Assembly (NCBI GenBank): GCA_045617845.1
Contig: JAZLJL010000035.1
Span: 1 to 59,799 of the forward strand
Direction: 5' to 3'
DNA length: 59,799 nt
Source of the DNA: UBA1181 sp045617845
GTDB lineage: Bacteria; Bacteroidota; Bacteroidia; Bacteroidales; Paludibacteraceae
Shown: positions 27,801 to 35,486 of the stretch, piece by piece
Position numbering within the stretch: the stretch's first letter is position 1
How the letters are laid out: each line of letters opens with the position of its first letter
Notes under the pieces: generated by a model
What the model was told of the DNA's origin: nothing
What the model saw: the letters and a program-made list of their open reading frames with translations, nothing else
Databases searched by the model: none
Program-made: the position numbers and the translations under genes

Positions 27801-29686
27801 CAACTAAACTGGTCGATGATGCTGACCCGATAGGTCTGGCTCGTCAAAGCCTTTTCAGACATAGATATTTCCCTTGAAATAGTATCACCAGACTGGTTTA
27901 ACCAAAAGAACTGGTTACCGATTTGGGAAGAGAGGCAAGACAATGCGATCATATCACCATAGCAAACATTTTGGTCGCCATCGATCATAAGGATAGGTTT
28001 CGGGTTCACCTTCACAATCTTTGAGAAAGTAGACGAACACCCCCTCGTCGAGAAGACGGTCAACGTAACCTCATATTCGCCACCCTCCTGATACTCATGG
28101 CGAGGAGAACTCTCCGCGGAATAATAACCATCTCCGAAGTCCCATTTATATGACTTTATGTCATCGCGCGCCACCTCCGTCTTATCAATGAAATCGACAA
28201 TCATGTTACAAGTATCCTTATAATCGAAGTTAGCCTCAAGGACGATCGTCGTAAGGACCGTATCAGCCAAAATCTTCGTACAAGCAGAGTTAGAGCCAAT
28301 CATTTCACAACAATAGTGAGCGCCATCCACGATCTCATCCTTCGGGATGACCGCCTCGTTTCCATTGGAAGAAAGAGGCATATAGTCGTCACAGCGATAC
28401 CAATTATAGGTGACGAAACCCTTCGGAGCGGTAATGACAGCGTCGTCATTTCCGCAATTACGAGGGATTAACTTTAGCGGTTCGGTCTTACCCCAAAAGT
28501 AACCATAGGCTTTATGGCTACCACCCATCTCCGTATTGTTTGACGCATCGACAAGACAGTCATGCGTAATAAGGTCCACAACGATCGTATATCCGATATA
28601 ATCAGTCAAATCATAGCTGACAGTAGACCAAGGCTGATAGACATAATCCTCAGGACGTTGGTTATCACCTGTGTTCCTACCCTTTTCGACCTTAGCCTCC
28701 GTACAAGTCTCCGGGTTTTGAATCAAGGAATTGTTGAAACTGGCGTTACCCGAGAAAGACATACAGTTCAATGTCACCTCTTTCCCTTCTGGGGAAAAGA
28801 GCTTCACATTCACATAAAAGGCAGGCATTTGATAAGACTCATGCTTATCACTCGTAGGCACATGCAAAACACAAGCATATTTGTAAGTAAAGAGAGTAGA
28901 CTGCTCATTCACCATGAAAGAATAACGCATTCTTTCCGCATATGCGCCAGCCTTGGTGTTACGACCCTCGGCATAACCATTATTCCTACCGATTTGAATG
29001 ACCGCCTCATTGTCAGGATTCACATAGAAATCGCTACATGCGATGATAGGGTCAGTCTGACCAAGGTCACTCGACAACATCATCCTTTGTTCCTTCTTCG
29101 CAGCCTCCTCCGTCGTTTTCTTCCATGAATAGACATAACTATAGACCGCATCATCCCCTTCACCCTCCATCTTAGGATAATAGAGACCCGTGTACATATT
29201 CCACCCGTCCAAAGTACCGCCAACGATCAATCCGTCGTTCACAGGCAATTCATCACTATCCACATCGACCGTACCCGTTTCCCTATCAATATTATCATTC
29301 GCATCCCTAGGTTCTCTTCCACCTTCAGCTTGTCCAGGCTTATTTTCATCACCACCAGCACCACCTGCACCACCTGCACCGCCTGCACCGCCGCGTGCGC
29401 CACCAGGTCCACCAGGTCCACCAGCTTCGCCTTCGACGTCTGCGCCACCAGCACCGCCAGGTCCACCATTCCCTTCATCTTTTTTTGGGGCATCCGCACC
29501 ACCATCAGCATCCTCTGCCTCATCCTCATTCACAGTTTCATCATCACCAGCGTCCACATCTGCATTTTCAATTTGATCGTTCTGCTCAGCAGACAAATCA
29601 TCCGTTGCAGCATCAGGTGCCGCATCCAAAGAAAGAAACGGGAACAAACATAGGCAACACATGCCTATCATTCTACTTTTATCCAT
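24812..29686 (-). CDS. Giant T9SS adhesin: Gly-rich N-terminus, PKD, Ig-like repeats, type B sorting domain
   Basis: The protein has 1624 residues. A signal peptide (to about 22) is followed by an acidic stretch (25-70) and a Gly-Gly-Ala/Pro tract (72-112). A lectin- or jelly-roll-like region (~130-480) comes next, including FYVNPDNEAVIQIGRNNG, then a PKD domain (KWDFGDGYYSAESSPRHEY). About 11-12 repeats of roughly 80 residues follow, each with an ICxGExVxLxAxGAxxYxWSTG-type core and one or two Cys. Residues ~1531-1624 are a gliding-motility C-terminal domain (WAPNVFTPNGDGLNDVFRF to the end), the type B T9SS signal. It should be exported through T9SS and shown on the surface or released. The PorP/SprF gene six bases downstream supports this. 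The ligand is unknown. Confidence 0.93.
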   Translation of the reverse strand: MDKSRMIGMCCLCLFPFLSLDAAPDAATDDLSAEQNDQIENADVDAGDDETVNEDEAEDADGGADAPKKDEGNGGPGGAGGADVEGEAGGPGGPGGARGGAGGAGGAGGAGGDENKPGQAEGGREPRDANDNIDRETGTVDVDSDELPVNDGLIVGGTLDGWNMYTGLYYPKMEGEGDDAVYSYVYSWKKTTEEAAKKEQRMMLSSDLGQTDPIIACSDFYVNPDNEAVIQIGRNNGYAEGRNTKAGAYAERMRYSFMVNEQSTLFTYKYACVLHVPTSDKHESYQMPAFYVNVKLFSPEGKEVTLNCMSFSGNASFNNSLIQNPETCTEAKVEKGRNTGDNQRPEDYVYQPWSTVSYDLTDYIGYTIVVDLITHDCLVDASNNTEMGGSHKAYGYFWGKTEPLKLIPRNCGNDDAVITAPKGFVTYNWYRCDDYMPLSSNGNEAVIPKDEIVDGAHYCCEMIGSNSACTKILADTVLTTIVLEANFDYKDTCNMIVDFIDKTEVARDDIKSYKWDFGDGYYSAESSPRHEYQEGGEYEVTLTVFSTRGCSSTFSKIVKVNPKPILMIDGDQNVCYGDMIALSCLSSQIGNQFFWLNQSGDTISREISMSEKALTSQTYRVSIIDQFSCQYDKDVYVGVSSSPTVFIKGDSSVCFNTPAKLWVWGDADQYVWSTATEGDTLNFMPQQSTSYCVTGTYTKTGCKTSKCANIVVNPLPEVSISGPNNICSGEQAVLTASGASDYFWMNVYSGDSLTVTPAETSTYSVIGTDTNGCAGVAQYVLAVVPSPNLQVFGNHDICEGEQLSLWVEGAQSYVWDDGTEGAVINRMPTLNTSLYWVEGTNGSCKARKEIPIVVNPVPMVAIYGKNEICAGETVSLYAQGADSYEWSTGEIERYVDKTLTSSQEFYVKGSSDKGCVATASYRVNVHPVPSFTVDGPASVCEGTIVDLTASDEDGACVFQWSNGMIGKYCQTYMNETTTFEVVGTDTTFGCMSKREFKVNVIPLPVLSVSGVTTVCRGVALNLSVMGASSYLWSDGTTANSFVSQPNTSMSVWVEGTTGGCSSRLDVPITVLPAPTIWVDGKTDICMGDSLNLIARGADSFVWNALTDGDRYFAKPSLSSTVSVVGTNENGCATKLDIPFTVSPNPFFVIEGFDVVCENTPVTLTASGDDLVQFVWNTGESEQEITEPVMGEKTFEVRAWNSHGCSSTATKKVHTVLPPVISYTGETNVCQGDDVVLLAAGASNYTWEENEAIVQEGERLVYTPTNNALITLKGSEGDCSSTLDIYVTVSPMPTLNVIGETTVCKNQSFTLTASGADEYVWSTGDSTASISYSLSTSATYMVKGRLIDGCYAKKTIKVEVYPDLNVSLKEVRKKGCPGEPTEVEMEAEGASYYSWNSEPYNITISGTSSYDLDALIEEPTMVYVVGTDEYGCQGTDSMWIKPKDHNEMTFQILPPVIEKEDPTVHFRGFFPKNTLWSWDPGDGSDVLEGEDVVYTYKDVDVVTEDSFRVYMRARTEDGCVFQHSGYVYVWKDFWAPNVFTPNGDGLNDVFRFLGGEHIEDFHFNIYNRLGQTVFEGDSIDDEWDGNDLNGHPCPNEVYGWNVNYYSNYKGIGKSGEKKGYVSILK
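29351..29473 (-). repeat. Slippage-prone Gly-Gly-Ala/Pro codon repeats
   Basis: Within the adhesin gene, codons 72-112 encode runs of GGA, GGP and AGG triplets. The DNA is built of near-identical 6- and 9-base units (CACCACCTG/CACCGCCTG types on the plus strand). Such short repeats may vary in number between strains. Every unit is a multiple of three, so length changes would keep the frame. Confidence 0.85.
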
Positions 29687-29930
29687 AAGACACTAAAATT
29701 GCGATAGTCTATCGCTACCTATTATTAAAAATACTATTACTGACAATCTAACTGCATCTCCATCAAAACAACATGGGAAATGCGGAATGTAAGATTCGGT
29801 TTTTATGTTTTTTCGCTCAAAAGAGCACGTCAAAATTAATACTATATCAATTATTTTCAATAATATACAGATAGAAAAGCAACCAAAAAAGGGATATCAT
29901 CAACGAACAGACAAAATTCTTAGGCGAAAA
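29687..29930. other. Intergenic region between M16 peptidase and adhesin genes
   Basis: These 244 bases contain no credible gene. They must hold the adhesin promoter on the minus strand. I found no exact TAnnTTTG box close to the start, so it may be a non-consensus or regulated promoter. Confidence 0.4.
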
Positions 29931-31169
29931 TCAGGCCTTGTTTGAATAGACCAAAACAGACAAAATATCATCCCTGAAAAGTTCCTCGGAAACGTCGACC
30001 ACCATCTCAGGAGTAATGGCCTCCAACTGTGCGCAGACCTCCTTCAACGACTCGAATTTGTCGAAATACAAGAAACTCCTTGCCAACGAAAGGACCAAAT
30101 TCTCCCGGTTTTCCTGAGCGATCGTCAGTTGTCCCATCCATTGTTTTTTCAGCCGCGCCAATTTCATAGAAGGGATCAATTCCATTCTAAAACGCCTCAA
30201 CTCTTGGAACACCAAATCAGTAGACTTTTCCCTATTCTTCTCGTCCGTACCGAAATAGACGGAAAAAATACCAGTGTCAGAATAAGGCGTATAGACCGAT
30301 TCCACATTATAAGCCATACCATTCTTTTCCCTAAGAAGCAGATTAAGACGGCTATTCATGCCCGGTCCGCCCAATATGTTGTTTACTAGTCCGAACGTCA
30401 GCCTCTTATCGTCGCTCAAATTGAAAGCCCGCACACCGATCATCACATGCGACTGACACGTATTTTTCTTAATCAACTTGTTTTGAGGCACATAAGGAGA
30501 CAGGATATCTTTCTTCGTCGAAGAGTCACAAAGAGGAATATCCCCGAAATATTTTTCAGCCCAATACTCAATTCTCTTAAAATCGATATTACCTATCGAA
30601 AAGAACAAAATCTTATCATTGGTATAAGTGCGGTCAACAAACCGACGGACGTCAGCCGTTTTATATTTTTTCAATGATTTTTTGTCACCCAAGATATTAC
30701 GACCCATAGGAGAGCCCGAAAAAATCACATCCTCAAAATCGTCATAGATTAATTCAGAAGGGGAATCGACGTAAGATTGTATTTCATCAATGACGACATC
30801 CACCTCCTTGTCCATCTCCTTCTGCGGGAAAGTAGAATGGAAAACGACATCAGCGCAAAGTTCCATCGCGCGTTCGAAATCCGAGTTAAGGACAGTGGCA
30901 TAGATGAAAGTCTCCTCCTTCGTCGTATAAGCGTTCAGTTCGCCACCGACAGAATCCAAGCGGTTCAAGATATGCCAAGACTTACGTTTCTCGGTACCCT
31001 TGAAAAGCAGATGTTCGACAAAATGGGCCATTCCCGACTCTTCCCGGAGTTCATCACGCGTACCCACGTTCACCGCGAAACCGCAATATGAGACGGGGGA
31101 CTTGTCCCTCATATGGACCAAGCGTACGCCATTAGGCAATCTACGGTATGAAATAGGATTTTCCTTCAT
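29931..31169 (-). CDS. M16 family zinc metallopeptidase (insulinase/processing protease type)
   Basis: The protein has 412 residues from the ATG at 31169, which makes an ATGA overlap with the stop of the DUF3109 gene; a longer start at 31226 is open but unlikely. The inverted zinc motif HXXEH is visible as MAHFVEHLLFKGT. The third ligand lies in the expected downstream region near DVVIDEIQSY. The inactive-type C-terminal half is included. No signal peptide is seen, so it is probably cytosolic. Members of this size cut small peptides and are often found near housekeeping genes. Confidence 0.94.
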   Translation of the reverse strand: MKENPISYRRLPNGVRLVHMRDKSPVSYCGFAVNVGTRDELREESGMAHFVEHLLFKGTEKRKSWHILNRLDSVGGELNAYTTKEETFIYATVLNSDFERAMELCADVVFHSTFPQKEMDKEVDVVIDEIQSYVDSPSELIYDDFEDVIFSGSPMGRNILGDKKSLKKYKTADVRRFVDRTYTNDKILFFSIGNIDFKRIEYWAEKYFGDIPLCDSSTKKDILSPYVPQNKLIKKNTCQSHVMIGVRAFNLSDDKRLTFGLVNNILGGPGMNSRLNLLLREKNGMAYNVESVYTPYSDTGIFSVYFGTDEKNREKSTDLVFQELRRFRMELIPSMKLARLKKQWMGQLTIAQENRENLVLSLARSFLYFDKFESLKEVCAQLEAITPEMVVDVSEELFRDDILSVLVYSNKA

Positions 31170-31756
31170 TTCTTTTCCTTCATTTTTTCCAATTCGGCAG
31201 CAGCGATTTCCACCTTCTCGTACCAATCCTTTCCGAAGCGACGGATCAAAGGTTCCTTTAGGAATACATACAACGGCACATCCAACTCCCTCCCTTTAGA
31301 GAAGGCACACTTGCAGACATCCCAGCGATGCACATTCAAGGCGACCGTGCCATTCCTTAATTTCTCGATACGGATAGGATATAGATGGCAAGAAATCGGT
31401 TTATAGAAATCAATCTTCCCCTCTCGATAAGCCTTCTCGATGGCGCACATACACATGCCCGACCCGTCGATACGGGTAAAGACACATTCACAGCCGTCGA
31501 CGATAGAAGTGACCAAATCGCCCTCCACATCCACATAAGAAACGCCCTGTCTGTCGATGACCGCCTTAGACTTCTCAGAAAGGTCATCCCAAACGACAGG
31601 CAACACCTTTTCCAGTTCCGCTAATTCTTCCTCTTCCAAAGGGGCGCCGGAATCGCCCTCGATGCAACAAATACCTTTGCAGACCGCCAAATCGCAACAA
31701 AATCTCGTATCGAAGAGATCCGTGGAAATGATCGTGTCATCAATCTGAATCATCAT
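31166..31756 (-). CDS. DUF3109 family protein, cysteine-rich
   Basis: The protein has 196 residues and is conserved in Bacteroidetes as DUF3109. The N-terminus has RFCCDLAVCKGICCIEGDSGAPLEEEE. Further Cys-containing motifs are DGCECVF, GMCMCAIEKAYREGKIDFYKPISCHLYPI and WDVCKCAFSKG. The number and spacing of cysteines suggest a zinc or iron-sulfur site, as in YkgJ-like proteins, but this is inference. It overlaps the M16 gene by four bases and has a well-formed promoter upstream. ATGs at 31756 and 31753 are both possible starts. Confidence 0.88.
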   Translation of the reverse strand: MMIQIDDTIISTDLFDTRFCCDLAVCKGICCIEGDSGAPLEEEELAELEKVLPVVWDDLSEKSKAVIDRQGVSYVDVEGDLVTSIVDGCECVFTRIDGSGMCMCAIEKAYREGKIDFYKPISCHLYPIRIEKLRNGTVALNVHRWDVCKCAFSKGRELDVPLYVFLKEPLIRRFGKDWYEKVEIAAAELEKMKEKK

Positions 31757-31785
31757 AAGCCAATCACTTTATTAAAAACGACTTG

Positions 31786-31820
31786 CAAAATTACGTAAAA
31801 ACGGGCAATTCGAGTCAAAG
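31786..31820 (-). promoter_or_regulatory. Promoter for the DUF3109-M16 operon
   Basis: On the minus strand, TTTG (31819-31816) is followed after 22 bases by TAATTTTG (31793-31786), an exact -7 box. It lies about 30 bases before the start codon. Confidence 0.7.
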
Positions 31821-31856
31821 AAAACAATAATAGCCAAATAATTCATAAAAAAAAAC

Positions 31857-31864
31857 TATATTTG
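31857..31864 (+). promoter_or_regulatory. -7 promoter box for the MBL gene cluster
   Basis: The plus strand reads TATATTTG, an exact TAnnTTTG match, 40 bases before the start at 31905. No good -33 element was found. With the minus-strand promoter at 31786-31820 it forms a divergent pair. Confidence 0.6.
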
Positions 31865-31904
31865 CCAAATAAAAACGAATGGGCAAACTGAGAGAATAGA
31901 GAAA

Positions 31905-32564
31905 ATGGTCATAAAACATTTCACATTCAACATCTTAAACGTTAACACCTATGTGCTCATAGACGAAAAGACCAATGAAGCGATTGTCATCGATCCTGGT
32001 TGTCAGACCCTAGAAGAGAGGAAGACATTCAAGGACTTCATCACCAGTAATGGTCTTACTATCAAGCGCATGCTGGACACGCATCTACACTTCGACCATA
32101 TCTACGGACAAAGATTCGTGGAAGAGAACTTCGGTGTTGGCGGAGAAGCCTGTAAAAAAGACATCACATTCCTCAACCATTACCAAGACCTATTGGTCAT
32201 GTTCAACATGCCAATGGACGACGAAGCGCTACCCCTCAAAGGATATTTGGTCGACGGAGACATTGTTGAGGTGGGGAGCATCAAACTGAACGTTTTGCAA
32301 GTACCAGGGCACTCCCCTGGAGGCTTAGCCTTCTACGAAGCAAACGAACATTGCGCATTCGTTGGCGACACCATTCTCGAAGGCGGGATAGGGAGGACAG
32401 ACATGCACCGCGGCAACTATGACACCTTGGTGAAAAGCATCAAAGAAAAGTTACTAATCCTACCTGACGACACCATGCTCTACAGCGGGCACGGGGCACC
32501 GTCGACTCTCGGATTTGAAAAAACCCACAACCCTGAGATTATAAAAATGCTTAATATACAATAA
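31905..32564 (+). CDS. Metallo-beta-lactamase fold hydrolase (glyoxalase II-like)
   Basis: The protein has 219 residues. The metal site is complete: THLHFDH (HXHXDH), then QVPGHSPGG, FVGDTIL with the bridging Asp, and the final LYSGHG His. There is no signal peptide, so it acts in the cytosol. The fold and size match glyoxalase II-like thioester hydrolases, but the substrate cannot be told from sequence. It leads a plus-strand cluster with an acyltransferase and an esterase. Confidence 0.92.
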   Translation: MVIKHFTFNILNVNTYVLIDEKTNEAIVIDPGCQTLEERKTFKDFITSNGLTIKRMLDTHLHFDHIYGQRFVEENFGVGGEACKKDITFLNHYQDLLVMFNMPMDDEALPLKGYLVDGDIVEVGSIKLNVLQVPGHSPGGLAFYEANEHCAFVGDTILEGGIGRTDMHRGNYDTLVKSIKEKLLILPDDTMLYSGHGAPSTLGFEKTHNPEIIKMLNIQ

Positions 32565-32595
32565 ATTACAAACAAAAGGTTAATACAATACTATT

Positions 32596-33456
32596 ATGGG
32601 ATCTTGCTTAGAGAATAAACGTTACCAAATGATGAAAGTGAAGGAAGGCGAATACATTCCGGACGTGGAAGACACATTCCCGGAAGATGACCCGTTCGTT
32701 CACAAACTCACATATGAGAACATATACAACGAAGTATTCGACGAAAATTATCCATACCTGGACAACTCATGGAAATGGAAGCTCAACCATTATTGGGCGC
32801 TGTTCAGAGGCCATTGCATCTGTTTCTGGGTCAACCCGTTAATTTTCGGTCTGCGATTCAAAGGCAAGGAGAACCTAAAAAAACATAAAAAAGAGTTAGC
32901 TGGAGGTGCCATAACGGTTTGTAACCACGCCTACAGATGGGACTTCATCGCAGTATGGCAAGCATCCAAGCAGTTTAGGCTATGGTATCCAGCGTGGGCG
33001 GACAACTTCCAGACGAAGGACAGGGATAACATGCGCGGTTCCGGCGGAATTCCCGTGCCCAAGACCATGAGCGCCATGAAGAAATTCAACCAGGCATTCG
33101 ACACGCTCCACGAAAGGAAAGCATGGTTTCATGTCTTTCCGGAAGAGTGCAGATGGAATAATTACAAGCCGATTCGTCCGTTCAGGAAAGGCGCATTCAT
33201 CTTCTCTTACAAATACAAAATGCCAATCATCCCGATGGTCATCACCTATCGTGAACGCACGGGACTATATAAGTTCTTCAAAAAGGACCAACCTTTGTAC
33301 ACAATCAACATAGGCGAACCGATTTACCCTAACTTGGAGATGCCGAGGAAAGAGGCTGTCGACGAGATGAGAAACAGAGTACACGCCAAGATGGTGGAAC
33401 TCGCCGGCATCACGGAGAACCCATGGCCTAGTGTACAACCCAACGACAAGGAATAA
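32596..33456 (+). CDS. PlsC-like lysophospholipid acyltransferase
   Basis: The protein has 286 residues. HX4D is visible as NHAYRWDF, and the second acyltransferase motif is VFPEECRWNN, followed by RPFRKGAFIFSYKYKMPIIPMV. These fit the PlsC/LPLAT superfamily, which transfers acyl chains to a lysophospholipid or similar acceptor at the inner membrane. An earlier hydrophobic segment (FWVNPLIFGLRF) may contact the membrane. It lies 31 bases after the MBL gene and three bases before the esterase gene, so the three are likely one operon. Confidence 0.88.
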   Translation: MGSCLENKRYQMMKVKEGEYIPDVEDTFPEDDPFVHKLTYENIYNEVFDENYPYLDNSWKWKLNHYWALFRGHCICFWVNPLIFGLRFKGKENLKKHKKELAGGAITVCNHAYRWDFIAVWQASKQFRLWYPAWADNFQTKDRDNMRGSGGIPVPKTMSAMKKFNQAFDTLHERKAWFHVFPEECRWNNYKPIRPFRKGAFIFSYKYKMPIIPMVITYRERTGLYKFFKKDQPLYTINIGEPIYPNLEMPRKEAVDEMRNRVHAKMVELAGITENPWPSVQPNDKE

Positions 33457-33459
33457 AAT

Positions 33460-34605
33460 ATGGGAAGGCTCAAATTAACGTTCTGTAGCGCTTTGTTTAC
33501 CATGGCTACCCTATTCACCGCTTGCGACTCAAACATTTACGAGTCTTCAAGCCAATACATCTCCTACATGGGACGCATAGACAAAAGCAACCCGAACTAT
33601 GTCACATTTTCCTATCCGGGAGTAACTATCTTCTCAAAATTCAGAGGGAAGTCCATCAGCGCCAGATTCCACGACTTCGCCAATTCGGAAGCAGGAATGC
33701 ACAACACATTCTATTGCATCATTGACGGAGGTGAGCCTAAAAAAATCATTTTAAACGAGACACAATACGAATATCCGTTAGCCACCAACCTAAAAGACAC
33801 GGTACATAGCGTCGAACTGATTAAGTTAACGGAAAGCGTCGTCGGAGAAGTGGGGTTCTGTGGATTCATCTTAGGAAATCCAACGGATGATCCGTTCCTG
33901 ATATATCCAGACTCGCTTCCAAGCCTCAAGATGGAATTCATTGGTAACTCGATCACCTGCGGTTACGGGAATGAGCTGTCATCCATGACCCCCAAGCAGG
34001 GATTCTGCCCGACGAACGAGAACAACTACCACGCATTCGGAGCCATCACGGCAAGGACTTTGAACGCACAATATATTTGCACCGCCTACTCAGGACGAGG
34101 AGTATGCAGAAACTACGAAGGAGATTCGGAAAACTTGATTCCTCAAATATACAACAGGACAATCGCCACAAAGCCCGAAACCCAATGGAACCATGAAGAT
34201 TACATTCCCGACATCATCGTACTCAACATGGGGACTAACGATTTCGGGGCGGAAACCACCACAGGAATAAAAGTCGACTCAATACAATTCATCTCCGAAT
34301 ATACGGCATTCCTTAATCGCCTGAAAGGATATTACCCTAAAGCGGAAATCATCTGCGCCGTCGGACCGATGACCAACGATTTTTCGGAGGAGTATCCACA
34401 ACAATTGACCCGTTATAGTCAATATGTCCTTTCCGCCATCAATAATGCAGGCGGGGAAGCTAATAACATCTATTATTTCGAGACAGAACCTCAAAAAGGT
34501 CCCTATGGAGAAGATTTCCATCCGACAATCGCAACCCACCAAAAAATGGCTAAAGAATTGGTTTCCTTCATCATAGCTCACGAGCTCGTAAAGAAAGAAA
34601 AATAA
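33460..34605 (+). CDS. SGNH/GDSL esterase, carbohydrate esterase family 2-like lipoprotein
   Basis: The protein has 381 residues. It has a lipoprotein-type signal peptide (ATLFTAC). An N-terminal beta-sandwich-like region of about 120 residues comes first. The SGNH domain follows with nucleophile Ser in EFIGNSITCGYGNE, GTNDFG (block III) and DFHPTIATH with the catalytic Asp and His. The two-domain layout is that of carbohydrate esterase family 2, which removes acetyl groups from polysaccharides. It is probably on the cell surface or in the periplasm. It follows the acyltransferase by three bases and is followed by the tRNA-Asn gene. Confidence 0.9.
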   Translation: MGRLKLTFCSALFTMATLFTACDSNIYESSSQYISYMGRIDKSNPNYVTFSYPGVTIFSKFRGKSISARFHDFANSEAGMHNTFYCIIDGGEPKKIILNETQYEYPLATNLKDTVHSVELIKLTESVVGEVGFCGFILGNPTDDPFLIYPDSLPSLKMEFIGNSITCGYGNELSSMTPKQGFCPTNENNYHAFGAITARTLNAQYICTAYSGRGVCRNYEGDSENLIPQIYNRTIATKPETQWNHEDYIPDIIVLNMGTNDFGAETTTGIKVDSIQFISEYTAFLNRLKGYYPKAEIICAVGPMTNDFSEEYPQQLTRYSQYVLSAINNAGGEANNIYYFETEPQKGPYGEDFHPTIATHQKMAKELVSFIIAHELVKKEK

Positions 34606-34628
34606 ATAAAAAAATAATTCGTTTTTTA

Positions 34629-34660
34629 TTTGCAAACTCCGCAAAAACGGATTACCTTTG
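34629..34660 (+). promoter_or_regulatory. Promoter for tRNA-Asn
   Basis: TTTG (34629-34632), 20 bases, then TACCTTTG (34653-34660): a perfect Bacteroidetes housekeeping promoter 26 bases before the tRNA. An A/T-only hairpin in front of it (34606-34631) may end the esterase transcript weakly. Confidence 0.85.
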
Positions 34661-34686
34661 CATCGCAAAAGAGAAAAGAACAGCAC

Positions 34687-34760
34687 TCTTCCTTAGCTCA
34701 GTCGGTTAGAGCACCTGACTGTTAATCAGGGGGTCCTTGGTTCAAGTCCAAGAGGGAGAG
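34687..34760 (+). tRNA. tRNA-Asn (GTT)
   Basis: All arms pair. The acceptor is TCTTCCT/AGGGAGA with one T-G pair. The anticodon stem is CCTGA/TCAGG with loop CTGTTAA, so the anticodon is GTT. The T stem is CTTGG/CCAAG with loop TTCAAGT. The discriminator is G and CCA is not encoded. Confidence 0.96.
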
Positions 34761-34763
34761 CAA

Positions 34764-34800
34764 AGAGACACAGACTAAGTTTGTGTCTCTTTTTTTTTTT
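34764..34800 (+). terminator. Intrinsic terminator after tRNA-Asn
   Basis: Stem AGAGACACA/TGTGTCTCT with a nine-base loop, followed by ten T. It starts four bases after the tRNA. Confidence 0.95.
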
Positions 34801-34897
34801 CGAATGAAATATAACTAAAAAAACACGGACATTCAAACGTTGTCACAAGAACTTACGCAAGCCTAGATCCGCAAACACAGATTAGACCCACACAACG

Positions 34898-35428
34898 TCA
34901 TTCCCCATCATTAGGGCTTCCATACACAACAGGATCCTCGGCGGCATAAGCAGGTTCGTTTTCCTCAATCGAATAAGGCGACACAAGGAGGTTTTTCTTC
35001 CGATAAAGGTCAAGGAAAGCCTCATTCAACAAATAGACAATTCCAGCCAAAGTTTCTTCCCTCACGGCAGGCTTCAATTGGCATTCCCAAACCACCATCG
35101 TTCGCCAACCTAGAGCACGCAGTTTATCGCGCACCTCAGCATCCCTCTCGATATTTCTAGTGATTTTTTTATTCCAAAACTCGACATTCGTCTTAGGCAT
35201 CCGCCCCTGTTGGCAAACATGGCCATGCCAAAAACAGCCATTGATGAAAATAGCCGTATGGTATTTTTTTAGAACGATATCAGGAGAGCCAGGCAAAGAA
35301 CGCACATTGACCCGATAGCGGAAACCATTCGCGTAAAGATACTTGCGGACTATCAGTTCCGGCTTGGTATCCTTACTATGTATCATGGACATAGTCTTAC
35401 TTCTCTGTTCCGCTGTTATCTTATCCAT
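34898..35428 (-). CDS. vsr: Very short patch repair endonuclease (Vsr)
   Basis: The protein has 176 residues, about 20 longer than E. coli Vsr. The family is clear: MDKITAEQRSKTMSMIHSKDTKPEL, YRVNVRSLPGSPDIVLKKYHTAIFINGCFWHGH with the catalytic Asp in SPDIV and the zinc/His region, and FWNKKITRNIERD. WRTMVVWECQLK follows. Vsr nicks next to T:G mismatches made by deamination of 5-methylcytosine. A Dcm-type methylase is usually adjacent, but none is in this window. The start codon directly follows the T-run of the upstream terminator. Confidence 0.95.
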   Translation of the reverse strand: MDKITAEQRSKTMSMIHSKDTKPELIVRKYLYANGFRYRVNVRSLPGSPDIVLKKYHTAIFINGCFWHGHVCQQGRMPKTNVEFWNKKITRNIERDAEVRDKLRALGWRTMVVWECQLKPAVREETLAGIVYLLNEAFLDLYRKKNLLVSPYSIEENEPAYAAEDPVVYGSPNDGE

Positions 35429-35469
35429 AAAAAAAAACGGGCGGAGCGTTTAATTAGAACGCTCCGCCC
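35429..35469 (-). terminator. Strong terminator touching the vsr start codon
   Basis: Minus-strand stem GGGCGGAGCGTT/AACGCTCCGCCC (12 perfect pairs, arms at 35458-35469 and 35439-35450) is followed by G and nine T, which end at the vsr ATG. It ends the Cthe_2159-like operon. Confidence 0.93.
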
Positions 35470-35486
35470 CATAAATTAATCGATTA

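Noticed and set aside
24812..29686. Repeat array considered as a CRISPR- or VNTR-like DNA repeat
   Set aside because: The units are protein-level Ig-like repeats of about 80 residues with diverged DNA, not DNA repeats.
29190..29688. Pro/Ser- and His-rich reading frames on the plus strand opposite the adhesin start
   Set aside because: They are the complement of the Gly-rich and acidic codons of the adhesin; composition is explained by that gene.
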